A stretch of DNA of 64,000 bases, from the NCBI GenBank assembly GCA_947488845.1, contig CANLBM010000001.1, positions 248,001 through 312,000 of the forward strand, given 5' to 3'. Shown here piece after piece: positions 45,251-55,105 of this stretch; the first letter of the stretch is position 1, and each line of letters opens with the position of its first letter. Source of the DNA: an uncultured Sphingomonadaceae bacterium (GTDB taxonomy: Bacteria > Pseudomonadota > Alphaproteobacteria > Sphingomonadales > Sphingomonadaceae). The notes beneath the pieces were generated by a model, which was given only the letters and a program-made list of their open reading frames with translations, was not told the DNA's origin and made no database searches. Position numbers and translations under genes: made by a program.

Positions 45251-46195
45251 TTATCCTTCTTTCTCAACCGGTGTTGCGTTTGCAGGTTCGTTCGCTTCCA
45301 CTAGAGGAGGCGGTGTCAGAAACCAGCCGTTATCAAACATATTTTCCAGCGTGATCGCCCCGTCGGGATCCCGCAAAAAATCATAAAGCTCGTCAAAATC
45401 CGCACGATCGTCTCCGGCCATCGCGACAATGCAATAGTTGCGCGCGGCATCCCAGCGCCGAACCTGTTTCCGATCATCCCCGCCACGATCAAGGAAAAGA
45501 AAATCATCCGATTCCGATTGCGAGAAGCCGGCCTCGCTGAGGATGGTTGAAATTTTCTCGGATGCCGCAACGGGTTGGTCGGATAACCAGATCACGCTGA
45601 TCTCGGCCGCACGCAAGCTGGCCAATACTTCAATCAGACCATTTTGCCGGTACAGCGTCTCCGCTTTCGTCCAGTCGCCGCCGGTCGTGTCGTCAAGATC
45701 AATGGCCACAGCCAAAGGCTTGCCCTCACACCCCATGGTTTGCGGCTTGATAATATCGACCCGCGGAATCAATACCACCGATTCAACGGCATCTCCTGCT
45801 TCCAGCCTGGCCGACTGATTCAGAGCATGCGCCGCAAATCCGGCATAAGGCGACGCATTGGAACCTCTCGGTTGATAATATTGCGCAATATAATCAGCAA
45901 CATCGCCATCAAGGTCGGATTCGGCAATTTCAAAAGCGCCGCCTTGTCCCGAGAATTTCTTTTCCGTCCGGGGCAATGCGTCGACAGTCTCGCCGCCAGG
46001 CCCGATCGTCACTTTACCTGAGGGTATCGCAAGATCGATTGCGCCGGACGCCACCAGTTCCCGCTTTGCCTCGGCGCGATCAATCTGTTTCTTTCCCATC
46101 GTCCCCAACGCCGCGAGCGGCAGGAGCGCCGCCACGCAACCGGACAGCAGCGGCAAGACAGCCAAAGCAATCAGAGAAAGGCGAAGCCGGGCCAT
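45251..46195 (-). CDS. HAD-like lipoprotein (acid phosphatase-like)
   Basis: A 314-residue protein with a lipoprotein signal ending in LLSGC (acylated Cys19). A HAD-type motif I is seen as [11 protein letters not shown] (about residues 163-173), with a later [12 protein letters not shown] motif II candidate and [15 protein letters not shown] resembling motif IV. This fits the class B/5'-nucleotidase-lipoprotein type of acid phosphatase acting at a membrane surface. Its start overlaps the stop of the CoA-transferase A gene (TGATG) and its stop lies 2 bases before subunit B. It is an odd insertion into an otherwise standard two-gene operon. Confidence 0.72.
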   Translation of the reverse strand: MARLRLSLIALAVLPLLSGCVAALLPLAALGTMGKKQIDRAEAKRELVASGAIDLAIPSGKVTIGPGGETVDALPRTEKKFSGQGGAFEIAESDLDGDVADYIAQYYQPRGSNASPYAGFAAHALNQSARLEAGDAVESVVLIPRVDIIKPQTMGCEGKPLAVAIDLDDTTGGDWTKAETLYRQNGLIEVLASLRAAEISVIWLSDQPVAASEKISTILSEAGFSQSESDDFLFLDRGGDDRKQVRRWDAARNYCIVAMAGDDRADFDELYDFLRDPDGAITLENMFDNGWFLTPPPLVEANEPANATPVEKEG

Positions 46196-46902
46196 CAGGC
46201 GTCTGCGCGCTCCCGGGTCATGCGGAATTCTATCTTCTTGTCATAGGGCGCACCGTTGATCAGCCGTTTGACATAGATGCCCGGCAAATGGATGCAATCC
46301 GGATCCAGTTCGCCGACTTCAACAATTTCCTCGACTTCAGCGACACAGATTTTTCCCGCAGTTGCCATCGGTGCGTTGAAATTGCGAGCGGTCTTGCGGA
46401 ACATCAGATTGCCGGCCTTGTCCGCCTTCCAGCCCTTGATCAGGCAGACGTCGGCAAAAATACCATGCTCGAGAATATAGGTTTGGCCATCAAAATCCTT
46501 ATGTTCCTTGCCCTCGGCCACCTGCGTTCCGACGCCGGTCTTGGTGTAGAAGCCGGGAATACCCGCCCCTCCGGCGCGGCACCGTTCAGCCAGAGTGCCC
46601 TGTGGGCAGAATTCCACCTCCAGTTCGCCGGAAAGAAATTGTCGTTCGAATTCCTTGTTCTCGCCAACATAGGAAGCGATCATCTTCTTCACCTGCCGCG
46701 AGCGGAGCAGCTTGCCGAGACCTTCATTATCAATGCCGGCATTGTTCGACGCGATGGTAAGCCCTTTGACTCCGTCCTGCTGGATCGCATCGATCAGCCG
46801 TTCGGGAATCCCGCACAGGCCGAAACCGCCAACGCAAAGATGCATGTCATCGAATAAAAGGCCCTCGAGCGCGGTCGCTGCATCGGGATAGATTTTTTTC
46901 AT
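46195..46902 (-). CDS. scoA: Succinyl-CoA:3-ketoacid CoA transferase, subunit A
   Basis: A 235-residue alpha subunit of a class I CoA transferase. [11 protein letters not shown] (about 24-34) is the glycine-rich CoA-contact loop, and [15 protein letters not shown] and [23 protein letters not shown] follow in the standard order. With subunit B (44607-45248) it forms the full enzyme. It is the first gene of the unit, with GGAAAGCGGAAAA ahead of the ATG, and is divergent from the phytase/esterase-like gene. Confidence 0.94.
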   Translation of the reverse strand: MKKIYPDAATALEGLLFDDMHLCVGGFGLCGIPERLIDAIQQDGVKGLTIASNNAGIDNEGLGKLLRSRQVKKMIASYVGENKEFERQFLSGELEVEFCPQGTLAERCRAGGAGIPGFYTKTGVGTQVAEGKEHKDFDGQTYILEHGIFADVCLIKGWKADKAGNLMFRKTARNFNAPMATAGKICVAEVEEIVEVGELDPDCIHLPGIYVKRLINGAPYDKKIEFRMTRERADA

Positions 46903-46992
46903 TTTTCCGCTTTCCTCACTGGTTGTCCGGCGTCTAGCGCAGGTGGCGCCCGACCGTCCAGAATAGAATATGTTTGATGCAACGAATCGGTT

Positions 46993-48078
46993 ATGCGCAG
47001 CATCATGTTCCGTGTCCTGGCCTGTTTATCGCTCTTTTTCTTTCTCGTCCCGGTCGCCTATGTGCGCGGGCCCGCGCCTCGGGCAGATGAAAGCCAATAT
47101 ATCGCGCTGGAACCGATAGTGATCGACACGAAAAATCCGGATCGCACCCGAATTGGTCTTCTCGAATTTCTCGGCGGTTGGAAAATCACCAGCGACAATG
47201 CCGCTTTCGGGGGCATATCGTCCATGATTGCCTTGCCTGACCGCCGTTTCCTGATGCTCAGCGACAACGGGAGCCTGTTCGGATTTACACTGGATGAAAG
47301 CAAACATCGGGCGGATCGTCCGTTCATTGCCCCGCTACCCGACGGCCCGGCCAAACCGAATGAATTTGCCCGGCAGAACTGGGATGCCGAATCGTTCGTG
47401 CACAATCCCGAGACCGGCCAGTTCTGGGTCGGCTACGAACATCAGCACAGCATCTGGCGCTACGGTCCGTCTCTGGCTCGCAAGGAAGCCGCGCATTATC
47501 CGAAAGCCACGCAGCAATGGCCCGAGAATGGTGGTGCCGAGGCAATGCTTCGACTGCCGGATGGCAGGTTTCTGGTTTTTTCCGAAGCGGCACCTTATGC
47601 CAAGGGCGGCTATCAGGCAGCGATGTTCGAGGATGATCCTGCCGAACCGGGCAGCAAAGCCGTGCTGTTCGGGCATCGACCTCCAAAGGGGTACAATCTC
47701 ACCGATGCGGCTCTGATCGACGACAAGTCTGCCTTGATGCTGCACCGGCGATTCACGCCGCTCGACGGGGTCTCGGCTATAGTGTCGATCGCGCAACTGG
47801 CAGATTTCCAGCCGGGCAAGGTCGCGACATCACGCCCGATCGCGACATTGAAACCGCCGCTGAAGGTCGACAATATGGAGGCACTGGCCGTCACCCGGGA
47901 CGGCGATGATGTGATTGTCTGGATGGCTTCCGACGACAATTTCAGTGCGTTTCAGGAAAGCCTGCTTTTCAAGTTCCGCCTGCTGATGGGCAAAAAGACC
48001 TCGAAAAAATCATCAGGTGAACGCAAATACGAAAAAGCCGGAGCGAGCCCCGGCTTTTCAACGTTCGAATCAGATTGA
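46993..48078 (+). CDS. Esterase-like activity of phytase family protein
   Basis: A 361-residue secreted or anchored protein with a hydrophobic N-terminus ([14 protein letters not shown]). A beta-propeller-type domain is marked by [40 protein letters not shown] and [18 protein letters not shown], typical of the phytase-esterase-like family. The last codons (GASPGFSTF) are written across the terminator hairpin of the convergent rpmB gene, and the two stop codons are only 4 bases apart. Enzymatic function is not established. Confidence 0.82.
   Translation: MRSIMFRVLACLSLFFFLVPVAYVRGPAPRADESQYIALEPIVIDTKNPDRTRIGLLEFLGGWKITSDNAAFGGISSMIALPDRRFLMLSDNGSLFGFTLDESKHRADRPFIAPLPDGPAKPNEFARQNWDAESFVHNPETGQFWVGYEHQHSIWRYGPSLARKEAAHYPKATQQWPENGGAEAMLRLPDGRFLVFSEAAPYAKGGYQAAMFEDDPAEPGSKAVLFGHRPPKGYNLTDAALIDDKSALMLHRRFTPLDGVSAIVSIAQLADFQPGKVATSRPIATLKPPLKVDNMEALAVTRDGDDVIVWMASDDNFSAFQESLLFKFRLLMGKKTSKKSSGERKYEKAGASPGFSTFESD
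48032..48060. terminator. Bidirectional terminator between phytase-like gene and rpmB
   Basis: AAAAAGCCGG (48033-48042) pairs with CCGGCTTTT (48051-48059), with a short GC-rich loop. Read on the minus strand it ends in CCGGCTTTTTCG, a good rpmB terminator; on the plus strand it ends in GGCTTTTC. It lies inside the 3' coding part of the plus-strand gene. Confidence 0.8.
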
Positions 48079-48082
48079 TCGC

Positions 48083-48373
48083 TTAAGCGGTAGCAACCTG
48101 CTTTTTCGCGATTTCCTTTTTGAGGCGTTTGACACGCAAGCTCAATTTTTCGTCCTTGGTTTTCAACAACCAATTGTCGAGACCGCCAACATGTTCCACG
48201 GAACGCAGGCCATGGGTCGATACCCGCAGTTTGACGCCCTTGCCGAGCGTGTCGGACAGAAGCGTTACATTTTGCAGGTTGGGCAAAAATGTCTTCTTGG
48301 TCCGGTTTTTGGCGTGCGACACATTATTGCCTACCAGCCGAGTCTTACCTGTCAGTTCGCAAATCCGCGACAT
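48083..48373 (-). CDS. rpmB: 50S ribosomal protein L28
   Basis: A 96-residue large-subunit ribosomal protein. [10 protein letters not shown] at the start, [13 protein letters not shown] in the middle and [19 protein letters not shown] are diagnostic. The alphaproteobacterial extended C-terminal helix ([13 protein letters not shown]) is present. The first zinc-type cysteine pair of some L28 proteins is reduced to a single Cys5. The ATG at 48373 agrees with homologues. Confidence 0.97.
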   Translation of the reverse strand: MSRICELTGKTRLVGNNVSHAKNRTKKTFLPNLQNVTLLSDTLGKGVKLRVSTHGLRSVEHVGGLDNWLLKTKDEKLSLRVKRLKKEIAKKQVATA

Positions 48374-48524
48374 CGTATAAGTCCAATTTCTTGTTATTGA
48401 GTGATTCCCAGCGGGAAAGTGGGTCCGGATAACCACAAAGCACAAGGTCGTCAAGCATTACGGCGCATTTCCTTGCACCACACCCTGTCTGGCAATCCAT
48501 CTGCTTTCCCGCTAGGCGCAGTCG

Positions 48525-48983
48525 ATGGTGCCGTCAAAACATATATCCTTCATGGACTCCGCCGTGGACCTCGCGAAAGCCGCCTTGACCGTGGGCGAAG
48601 TGCCGGTGGGCGCGGTGGTTGTCCAAAAGGGGGAAATCATCGGGCGCGGCCATAATCGTACCCGCATCGATCATGACCCGACCGCTCATGCCGAAATCGT
48701 TGCGATTCGCGAAGCCACACGTTTTCTCGGCAATGACCGGCTGGAAGATTGCGACCTCTGGGTTACGCTGGAACCCTGCACCATGTGCGCTGGTGCCATT
48801 GCCCATGCCCGCATCGGCCGGCTCTATTACGGAGCCAGCGATGTGAAGGGCGGAGCGGTAGACAGCGGCGTGCGGTTTTTCAATGCGCCGACCTGCCATC
48901 ACCAGCCGGAAGTCTATGCCGGAATGGGCGAAGAAATATCAGCCGCGTTGCTAAAGGATTTTTTCCGGAATCGGCGGGACTAG
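48525..48983 (+). CDS. tadA: tRNA(adenine-34) deaminase
   Basis: A 152-residue zinc deaminase that converts wobble adenosine to inosine in tRNA-Arg. The zinc and catalytic residues are in HAE (His55, Glu57) and PCTMC (Cys85, Cys88). The C-terminal FNAPTCHHQPEV region distinguishes TadA from cytidine deaminases. The ATG at 48525 is used tentatively; an ATG nine codons later is also possible, since no good ribosome binding site is seen for either. Confidence 0.95.
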   Translation: MVPSKHISFMDSAVDLAKAALTVGEVPVGAVVVQKGEIIGRGHNRTRIDHDPTAHAEIVAIREATRFLGNDRLEDCDLWVTLEPCTMCAGAIAHARIGRLYYGASDVKGGAVDSGVRFFNAPTCHHQPEVYAGMGEEISAALLKDFFRNRRD

Positions 48984-48986
48984 CCT

Positions 48987-49787
48987 TTAATGCACGAACC
49001 GCGCGACAACATCGCGGTAGCTGCGTGATACCTTCACCTGCGCGCCCGACCCCAAGACGAGGAAACATTCCCCATTTGTATGAGGCTTGACCTCGCGCAC
49101 CTGGCTCAGGTTGACGATGGTCGAGCGATGCACACGTTGGAAATAGCGGGGATCGAGACGTTTTTCCAGATCCTTCATCGTTTCGCGCAGGATCAAGCTA
49201 TTGTCGGCCGTATAGATGCACATATAATCGCCGGCCGCGTCAATCCGTTCGATCGTGTCGACATCGACCCGGAAAATCTGGCCGCGGTCTTTCACATTGA
49301 TCAGTTTTTCATAACGGTCGGCTGCGGCGGGCTCTTCCGAATCATCCATATTGGCCATGGCATCGGGCGCGACTTCACTGAGCACGTTTTTCAGCTTTTC
49401 CAGTTCCGCGCCGCCGCGTTTTTCCAGGAGACGCTTGCGTACCCGGTCAATGGCGTCGGCCAGCCGGTCTTCCTCTACCGGTTTCACCAGATAATCGACC
49501 GCCTCGGCCTCGAAAGCACGGACCGCATGTTCGGAATAAGCGGTCACGAAAATGAACAGGGGCGGTTCGATCTCCATAATTCCCTGAACCACCGAAAATC
49601 CGTCAAATCCGGGCATCTGGATATCGAGAAACACCAGATCGGGCTTCAGAGTCTTGATCTTCCGAATCGCTTCCCGGCCATTGCGGCAGGTGTCGACAAT
49701 TTCGATATCGTCAAATTTCTCAAGCCGGATCTGCAAACCCTGGATCGCAAGTTTTTCGTCGTCGACTAATATCGTCTTGATCGTCAT
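48987..49787 (-). CDS. LytTR-family response regulator
   Basis: A 266-residue regulator. The receiver domain has DD at residues 9-10, phosphoacceptor Asp55 (FLDIQMPG) and Lys in LVKPVEE. The LytTR DNA-binding domain covers about 165-265, with VHRSTIVNLSQV and FLVLGSGAQVKVSRSY. It is translationally coupled to the kinase gene upstream by a 4-base overlap. Members control surface or stress functions in other bacteria; the target here is unknown. Confidence 0.94.
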   Translation of the reverse strand: MTIKTILVDDEKLAIQGLQIRLEKFDDIEIVDTCRNGREAIRKIKTLKPDLVFLDIQMPGFDGFSVVQGIMEIEPPLFIFVTAYSEHAVRAFEAEAVDYLVKPVEEDRLADAIDRVRKRLLEKRGGAELEKLKNVLSEVAPDAMANMDDSEEPAAADRYEKLINVKDRGQIFRVDVDTIERIDAAGDYMCIYTADNSLILRETMKDLEKRLDPRYFQRVHRSTIVNLSQVREVKPHTNGECFLVLGSGAQVKVSRSYRDVVARFVH

Positions 49788-51016
49788 GTTTTTAAATCCT
49801 TATGCTGAAATGATGCCATCACCGGTGTATTCGCCGGCTCCCGCTGCTGGTCATCACTGGATGCATGCTCCCCAAAAATAGTCTCGTTTCTCACTTGTTC
49901 GTCTGTCGCCGAGTCTTCCGCCGCTTCCCGCTCGATCTGCTCCCTGGTTTCAAATGGCAAGGCGATGAACACCGAAAAACCCTCGCCCGGAGACGATCGT
50001 GTTTCGAATATGGCGGCTTCTCCATAAGCCTGGTTTAATCGCTCCTGAATATTACCGAGGCCGACGCCGGTTGAATCGGACTTGCTGGTCATCGCACCGA
50101 TTTTTCCGGGCCCGGTATCCGACACGACGATTCGCAGCTTGTTCCCGTCGCGATGGGCCGAAACCGAGATGTCCGCGCCTTCTTCCTGCGGCGTGACCGC
50201 ATATTTAATCGCATTTTCGACCAGTGGCTGCAGCAATAGAGATGGCAACAGCGCGTCGCGCGCAGCCGGGTCGATATCGAAATGGGAGCGCAGTCGCTCT
50301 TCGAAACGCATTTTTTCAATATCGAGATAGAGATGCAGGGTTTCGACCTCCTGAGCCAGAGTCACCCGGCTGTGGACCTCGTTGACCAATGTGTGGCGCA
50401 GGAACGAGGACAGCCGTGACAGCATGGCATTGGCTGGCTCCGTCTGCCGGAGCAGCACGAGCGTGGATATGCTGTTCAGCGTGTTGAACAGAAAATGGGG
50501 GTTGAGCTGATAGCGCAACATCGCAAGTTGCGCGCGAGTGGCCTGCGCCTCGAGCTGCAAAAGCTGATCATTTTGCTCTTCCACCCGCAGGAAGAAATTG
50601 ATCGCGTAATAAAGTGCCGACCAGGCGCCAAGCAACATGATGCCTAGGAACAGTGATCCCAGGAACAAGGTGACAAAGGCGGTTTCCGACGTCGGATTCT
50701 GGATGAGAAAGACCCAGGCGTCGATGAACGCGTATAATGCCGAGGCAACTGTCAATATCGCTGCCGTACTGCTCCATGTCACAATCGGACGCCGGTGAAT
50801 CAGATTCTTGTACACGACCGACAAAAGCAGCGAGATGGAATAGCCGGTGATGGTCGAAATAATGACCGGCACCAGGAAACTCAGCGGCAGTCCGTTCGAG
50901 ATTCCCCCGATCGCCCGCAAAATCAGCGCACCGGCCCAGCCCGCAGATTGCAGGTTCCAGAATGCCCGGTTCTTGTTGCCAAAAAACGGCTGAGGACGAA
51001 TTTCCATGACGGCCAT
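49784..51016 (-). CDS. LytS/YehU-type sensor histidine kinase
   Basis: A 410-residue inner-membrane kinase. About four hydrophobic helices lie between residues 25 and 142. The His_kinase domain follows, with the phosphorylated His174 in NPHFLFNTLN, and a HATPase domain with LVENAIKYAV and VGLGNIQERLNQAYG. The C-terminal 50 residues are polar and low in complexity. AAGGAAG precedes the ATG. With its LytTR partner it forms a two-gene two-component system. Confidence 0.94.
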   Translation of the reverse strand: MAVMEIRPQPFFGNKNRAFWNLQSAGWAGALILRAIGGISNGLPLSFLVPVIISTITGYSISLLLSVVYKNLIHRRPIVTWSSTAAILTVASALYAFIDAWVFLIQNPTSETAFVTLFLGSLFLGIMLLGAWSALYYAINFFLRVEEQNDQLLQLEAQATRAQLAMLRYQLNPHFLFNTLNSISTLVLLRQTEPANAMLSRLSSFLRHTLVNEVHSRVTLAQEVETLHLYLDIEKMRFEERLRSHFDIDPAARDALLPSLLLQPLVENAIKYAVTPQEEGADISVSAHRDGNKLRIVVSDTGPGKIGAMTSKSDSTGVGLGNIQERLNQAYGEAAIFETRSSPGEGFSVFIALPFETREQIEREAAEDSATDEQVRNETIFGEHASSDDQQREPANTPVMASFQHKDLKT

Positions 51017-51175
51017 CTTCCTTTCTATAGCGGGGCATTGCCGCTTGGGAAAGAATCGCCTATCATTTGCGCAAATAAGGTTTCAACCGGCGTGGTTTTT
51101 CAAAGAAAGCCGAGACATTTTCGTTGTCAGCTACGACAGAAATGGTTGAAAACCCGAGAAACGACAAAGGAGAAT

Positions 51176-51760
51176 ATGATGGGCGGTCCCAACGAAGTCC
51201 GGGCTAAATTTCCTTCCATGGAAGAAGGCACGCAGGAAGACTGGCAGATTATTGGCGGCCATTTTGGTCCCTTTGCCAGCAAGGTGGCCGACCGGGTACT
51301 CGACCATTTGAAGCTCCTCGACGGCGATTTTGGCGGCTTTCCCATCGACCGGATGCAGCACAGCCTGCAAACCGCGACTCGTGCGCATCGCGACGGCCGG
51401 GACGAGGAATATGTCGTCATGGCTTTGCTTCACGACGTCGGCGATACGCTTGGCACCTATAATCACCCCGATATTGCAGCGGCGATCCTGAAACCCTTTG
51501 TCAGTGAGAAAAACCGTTGGATTGCGGAGCATCACGGCATTTTTCAGGGATATTATTTCTTTCATTATCTTGGCCAGGACCGGGACATGCGTGAGCAGTT
51601 TCGCGGCCACGAGCATTTTGAAGATTGCGAAGAATTTTGCGCCAAATATGACCAGACGGCCTTTGATGCGGCCTATGATACGGCGCCGCTGGAGTTTTTC
51701 GAACCGATGGTTCGTCGCGTCATGGCCCGACCGGTCAACAGCATTTACGCGACCGAATAA
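51176..51760 (+). CDS. HD-domain protein
   Basis: A 194-residue protein with a metal-binding HD motif (LLHDVGDTLG), an upstream histidine in MQHSLQTATRA and later WIAEHHGIFQGYYF. The pattern resembles small HD phosphohydrolases and myo-inositol-oxygenase-like oxygenases that act on phosphonates or inositol, so hydrolysis versus oxygenation cannot be decided. AAGGAG lies just ahead of two successive ATGs (51176, 51179). It is divergent from the histidine kinase and converges with the HxlR gene. Confidence 0.75.
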   Translation: MMGGPNEVRAKFPSMEEGTQEDWQIIGGHFGPFASKVADRVLDHLKLLDGDFGGFPIDRMQHSLQTATRAHRDGRDEEYVVMALLHDVGDTLGTYNHPDIAAAILKPFVSEKNRWIAEHHGIFQGYYFFHYLGQDRDMREQFRGHEHFEDCEEFCAKYDQTAFDAAYDTAPLEFFEPMVRRVMARPVNSIYATE

Positions 51761-51779
51761 TATTCGTCCGAATTGGCCG

Positions 51780-52319
51780 TCAGGCCGCAGAAGACTCGCC
51801 TATTTCCTTCAGATGGCGAACCACCATATCCTCGCGACAGACACCGTCTGAATCGGGTTTCAATTCCGCTTCATCAATCCAGCACAGATCTTCCATTTCC
51901 AATATCCGGTCATCATGCGCCCGCATGGTGATCCGGCCGATGGGTTGGCGGTCACGCGAATCGCATAATACCGGATTGGACGGAACGCCGGTTTCCCATC
52001 GTTCCCCCCATTGTCGCATCGCGATCATCGTCGGCAGCAAATCCTGCCCCTTGTCGGTCAGCCGATATTCGACTTTCCGTTTGTCATGATCACAAGGGCG
52101 GCGGGTCATGATCCCCGCTTCGACCATGCGGGTGAGCCGGTTGGCCAGGATATTCCGCGCGATACCGATTTCGGACAGGAAATCCTCGAAATGCCCGACG
52201 CCGTTGAGCGCAGCGCGCAATATCATGAAACACCAGCGTTCGCCGATGACTTCCAGCGACACAGGTAGACTGCACTCTCCGCCGATCAGGCTCGATAGAT
52301 CTTCTCTGATTTTATCCAT
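51780..52319 (-). CDS. HxlR-family transcriptional regulator
   Basis: A 179-residue winged-helix regulator. The HxlR core LEVIGERWCFMILRAAL (about 23-39), the recognition region GIARNILANRLTRMVEAGIM, and YRLTDKGQDLLP are clear. A C-terminal extension of about 60 residues is present. The divergent gap toward the CC_3452-type gene (52320-52494) contains GTTGCAAC at 52374-52381 and related GCAACCTAAATTGCAAC near 52421, which are candidate operators. Confidence 0.9.
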   Translation of the reverse strand: MDKIREDLSSLIGGECSLPVSLEVIGERWCFMILRAALNGVGHFEDFLSEIGIARNILANRLTRMVEAGIMTRRPCDHDKRKVEYRLTDKGQDLLPTMIAMRQWGERWETGVPSNPVLCDSRDRQPIGRITMRAHDDRILEMEDLCWIDEAELKPDSDGVCREDMVVRHLKEIGESSAA

Positions 52320-52370
52320 GTACCCATTCCTAAACCAGTTTTCGGGTGAGTGCGAAAAAAATATAGGTTT

Positions 52371-52440
52371 TTAGTTGCAACTTGAAACCCATTAATCTAG
52401 GTAGTGATTCGCAACCTAAATTGCAACAACGATTTTCTCC
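52371..52440. promoter_or_regulatory. Putative HxlR operator region
   Basis: The palindrome GTTGCAAC (52374-52381) and, about 40 bases on, GCAACCTAAATTGCAAC (52421-52437) repeat the same half-site in the divergent promoter between the HxlR gene and the CC_3452-type gene. Binding by the adjacent regulator is inferred from position and symmetry only. Confidence 0.4.
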
Positions 52441-52494
52441 CCGCCAGCCATCGCCAAGACGGTCGGCAAACCGAACGATAAGAAAGGAAATATC

Positions 52495-52824
52495 ATGCTT
52501 CTCTCCCAAAGCCCCCTTCGCGCTTCAATGGTCTTCTGCATTGCAGCGATGGCATCTCTTACCTTGTTTACCGCTACGACGGCCGAAGCACGCACCAAAT
52601 CAATAGCTTATACCGCGGAATTGCAGGCTCCGGTCGAGGCCGCCCAGGAAATTATCAAGGATACGGTCATCCGTTGCGCCGGCACCGAATGTATTGGCGC
52701 GCAAAGCAGTTCTTCGCCCCGTACAATCTGTGCCAAGGTCGCCGATGAATTCGGCCCGGTTGCCAGTTTCGCCTATAAAGGCGAGGCCTTTGACAGCGAA
52801 GCGCTTGCCAAGTGCAACAATTGA
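52495..52824 (+). CDS. CC_3452-family secreted protein
   Basis: A 109-residue exported protein with a signal peptide (hydrophobic residues 12-30, cleavage after AEA). A mature domain with four cysteines follows: IIKDTVIRCAGTECIG, then TICAKVADEFGPVASF and the terminal LAKCNN. This small alphaproteobacterial/sphingomonad family has no known function; disulfide pairing in the periplasm is likely. AAAGGAAA precedes the ATG. It is divergent from the HxlR regulator and is followed by a strong terminator. Confidence 0.8.
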   Translation: MLLSQSPLRASMVFCIAAMASLTLFTATTAEARTKSIAYTAELQAPVEAAQEIIKDTVIRCAGTECIGAQSSSSPRTICAKVADEFGPVASFAYKGEAFDSEALAKCNN

Positions 52825-52896
52825 TCTGAGCATCCCGCCTGACCGGTCTCTCGCTCCCAACAGCAGCCAGTTTACTGGCTCCCCCCGGTCAGCCGT

Positions 52897-52960
52897 AGCG
52901 CCGAAGCCAAGCCTATGTTCCATTCCCCGGACATAAGAGCCGGCTTCGGCGCTCTTTTTT
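52897..52960 (+). terminator. Terminator behind the CC_3452-family gene
   Basis: AGCGCCGAAGCC (52897-52908) pairs perfectly with GGCTTCGGCGCT (52942-52953), followed by CTTTTTT. A small inner hairpin (ATGTT..GGACAT) lies in the loop. It is 70 bases behind the stop codon and ends 37 bases before the rsh start. Confidence 0.85.
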
Positions 52961-52996
52961 GTTGCCCCAGCCCGGAAAGCGCTACATCTTCACCTG

Positions 52997-55087
52997 ATGC
53001 TCAGGCAATATGAACTGGTGGAAAGGGTAAAATCCTATGATCCCGATGCAGATGAGGATCTGCTCAACCGCGCTTATGTGTTCTCGGTGCAGCGACACGG
53101 CAGCCAGAAACGCGCGAGCGGTGACCCCTATTTCAGCCATCCCATAGAGGTTGCCGGTCTGATGACCGATCTCAAGCTGGACCAGCAGACGATTGTCACC
53201 GCCCTGCTCCACGACACAGTCGAAGACACGCTGACCACGACGGAAGAAATCAGCAAATTATTCGGCGAGGAGATCGCCCGGCTGGTCGATGGCGTAACCA
53301 AATTGTCGAAGATCGAAGCGCAGAGCGACAATGAGCGGGCGGCCGAAAACCTGCGCAAATTTTTCCTGGCCATGTCCGACGATATCCGCGTCCTGCTGGT
53401 CAAGCTTGCTGACCGTTTGCACAATATGCGGACGCTCCATTTCATCAAGAGTGAAGACAAGCGGCGTCGGATTGCGCATGAAACCATGGATATCTATGCA
53501 CCCCTGGCCGAACGGATCGGCATGTATGAATATATGCGCGAGATGCAATTGCTGGCGTTTCGACACATGGAACCCGAAGCCTATGAGACCATCACCAAAA
53601 GATTGCAGGCGATCAAGGAAGGGGACGAAGGCCAGGTCGAGAAGATTTCCGAATCGATCCGCAAAGCTCTTGCCAACGGCGGACTGGCAGCGGAGGTCAG
53701 TGGCCGGGAGAAACATCCCTATTCTATCTGGCGCAAGATGCAGGAGCGGCACGTCAGCTTCGAGCAGCTGACCGATATCATGGCCTTCCGTGTGGTGACC
53801 GACAATAGCGCCGAATGCTATCGCGCGCTCGGCATCCTGCACGAGAAATGGAAAATGGTTCCTGGCCGGTTCAAGGACTATATTTCCACGCCCAAGCGCA
53901 ACGCCTACCAGTCGATTCACACGACCCTGATGCACGGCAATAATATGCGGGTGGAAATCCAGATTCGTTCGCAACGAATGCACGCGGATAATGAATATGG
54001 TCTCGCCGCGCACTGGGCCTATAAACAGGGCAACCGGCCCGATGGCCAGGCCGGCTGGATACGCGATCTGATCGAAATTCTGGACCAGGCGGAAGACGCG
54101 GAAGAATTGCTCGAACACGCCAAGCTGGCGATGTATCAGGACCGGATTTTTGCCTTCACCCCCAAAGGCACTTTGCTGCAATTGCCCCGAGGTTCGACCA
54201 CGGTCGACTTCGCCTATGCGGTGCACACCGATCTCGGCAACCAGGCAGTAGGCGCCAAGGTCAACGGCCGGCACGTGCCGCTTCGTACGCAGCTGCAAAA
54301 TGGCGACGTCGTGGAAATATTGAAATCCAAGGGACAGGATCCGCAACCCGGCTGGCTGTCCTTTGTCATTACCGGCAAGGCCCGGTCCGCGATCCGCCGC
54401 AACGTCCGGTTCAAGGAACGCGACGAGATCGTTGCGATCGGTACCGAACTATACGAGGAAATCATCGAAAGATTGCCCGGCAAGATCGGGCCGCGCGCCG
54501 TAAAGGCTGCGCTGAAACGGTTGGAAATGCAGGAACCGGACGACCTGATGATGGCGATCGGCACACGCCAGCTCAGCGACCGTGAAGTGATGGAAGCGCT
54601 CGTTCCGGGTAGCGTCAACGACAATGATGACGAACGGCAATGGCCCGAACAGGACCGGGCGATTTCGATCAAGGGACTGACTCCCGGCGTTGCCTTCAAT
54701 CTCGCCGAATGCTGTCACCCGGTTCCCGGGGACCGGATTGTCGGACTGCGCCGCAGCGGCAAGAATGTCGAAGTGCACACGATCGATTGCCAGAGTCTGG
54801 CCGATGGCGTGGACGCGGACTGGGTCGATCTCAGCTGGGGCAACGAAAGCGACGGCGCCGCGGCGCGGTTATGCGTGGTACTGCACAACAAGCCCGGCAC
54901 GCTTTCGGAAATGGCCGGAATTTTCGGCTTTCACAATGCCAATATCCTGAATCTGCGCCTGTCGCACCGCGACGGCCCGTTCCATACGTTCGATGTTGAT
55001 CTGGAAGTGCACAATGTCCATCATCTGATGCGGATATTGTCCGCTCTGCGCGCATCGGAAGCGGTCGCGCAGGCCGAACGCTCCTAA
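52997..55087 (+). CDS. rsh: Bifunctional (p)ppGpp synthetase/hydrolase Rsh
   Basis: A 696-residue RelA/SpoT homologue that makes and degrades the alarmone (p)ppGpp. The hydrolase HD site is intact (His48; His72-Asp73 in LLHDTVEDT). The synthetase domain has GRFKDYISTPKRNAYQSIHT and EIQIRSQRMH. TGS (FAFTPKGTLLQLPRGSTTVDFAY), zinc-finger-like CCHPVPGD and C-terminal ACT domains follow. Both catalytic halves look functional, as expected for the single Rsh of an alphaproteobacterium. Confidence 0.96.
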   Translation: MLRQYELVERVKSYDPDADEDLLNRAYVFSVQRHGSQKRASGDPYFSHPIEVAGLMTDLKLDQQTIVTALLHDTVEDTLTTTEEISKLFGEEIARLVDGVTKLSKIEAQSDNERAAENLRKFFLAMSDDIRVLLVKLADRLHNMRTLHFIKSEDKRRRIAHETMDIYAPLAERIGMYEYMREMQLLAFRHMEPEAYETITKRLQAIKEGDEGQVEKISESIRKALANGGLAAEVSGREKHPYSIWRKMQERHVSFEQLTDIMAFRVVTDNSAECYRALGILHEKWKMVPGRFKDYISTPKRNAYQSIHTTLMHGNNMRVEIQIRSQRMHADNEYGLAAHWAYKQGNRPDGQAGWIRDLIEILDQAEDAEELLEHAKLAMYQDRIFAFTPKGTLLQLPRGSTTVDFAYAVHTDLGNQAVGAKVNGRHVPLRTQLQNGDVVEILKSKGQDPQPGWLSFVITGKARSAIRRNVRFKERDEIVAIGTELYEEIIERLPGKIGPRAVKAALKRLEMQEPDDLMMAIGTRQLSDREVMEALVPGSVNDNDDERQWPEQDRAISIKGLTPGVAFNLAECCHPVPGDRIVGLRRSGKNVEVHTIDCQSLADGVDADWVDLSWGNESDGAAARLCVVLHNKPGTLSEMAGIFGFHNANILNLRLSHRDGPFHTFDVDLEVHNVHHLMRILSALRASEAVAQAERS

Positions 55088-55105
55088 TTCAACGGTAATT
55101 AGTTC

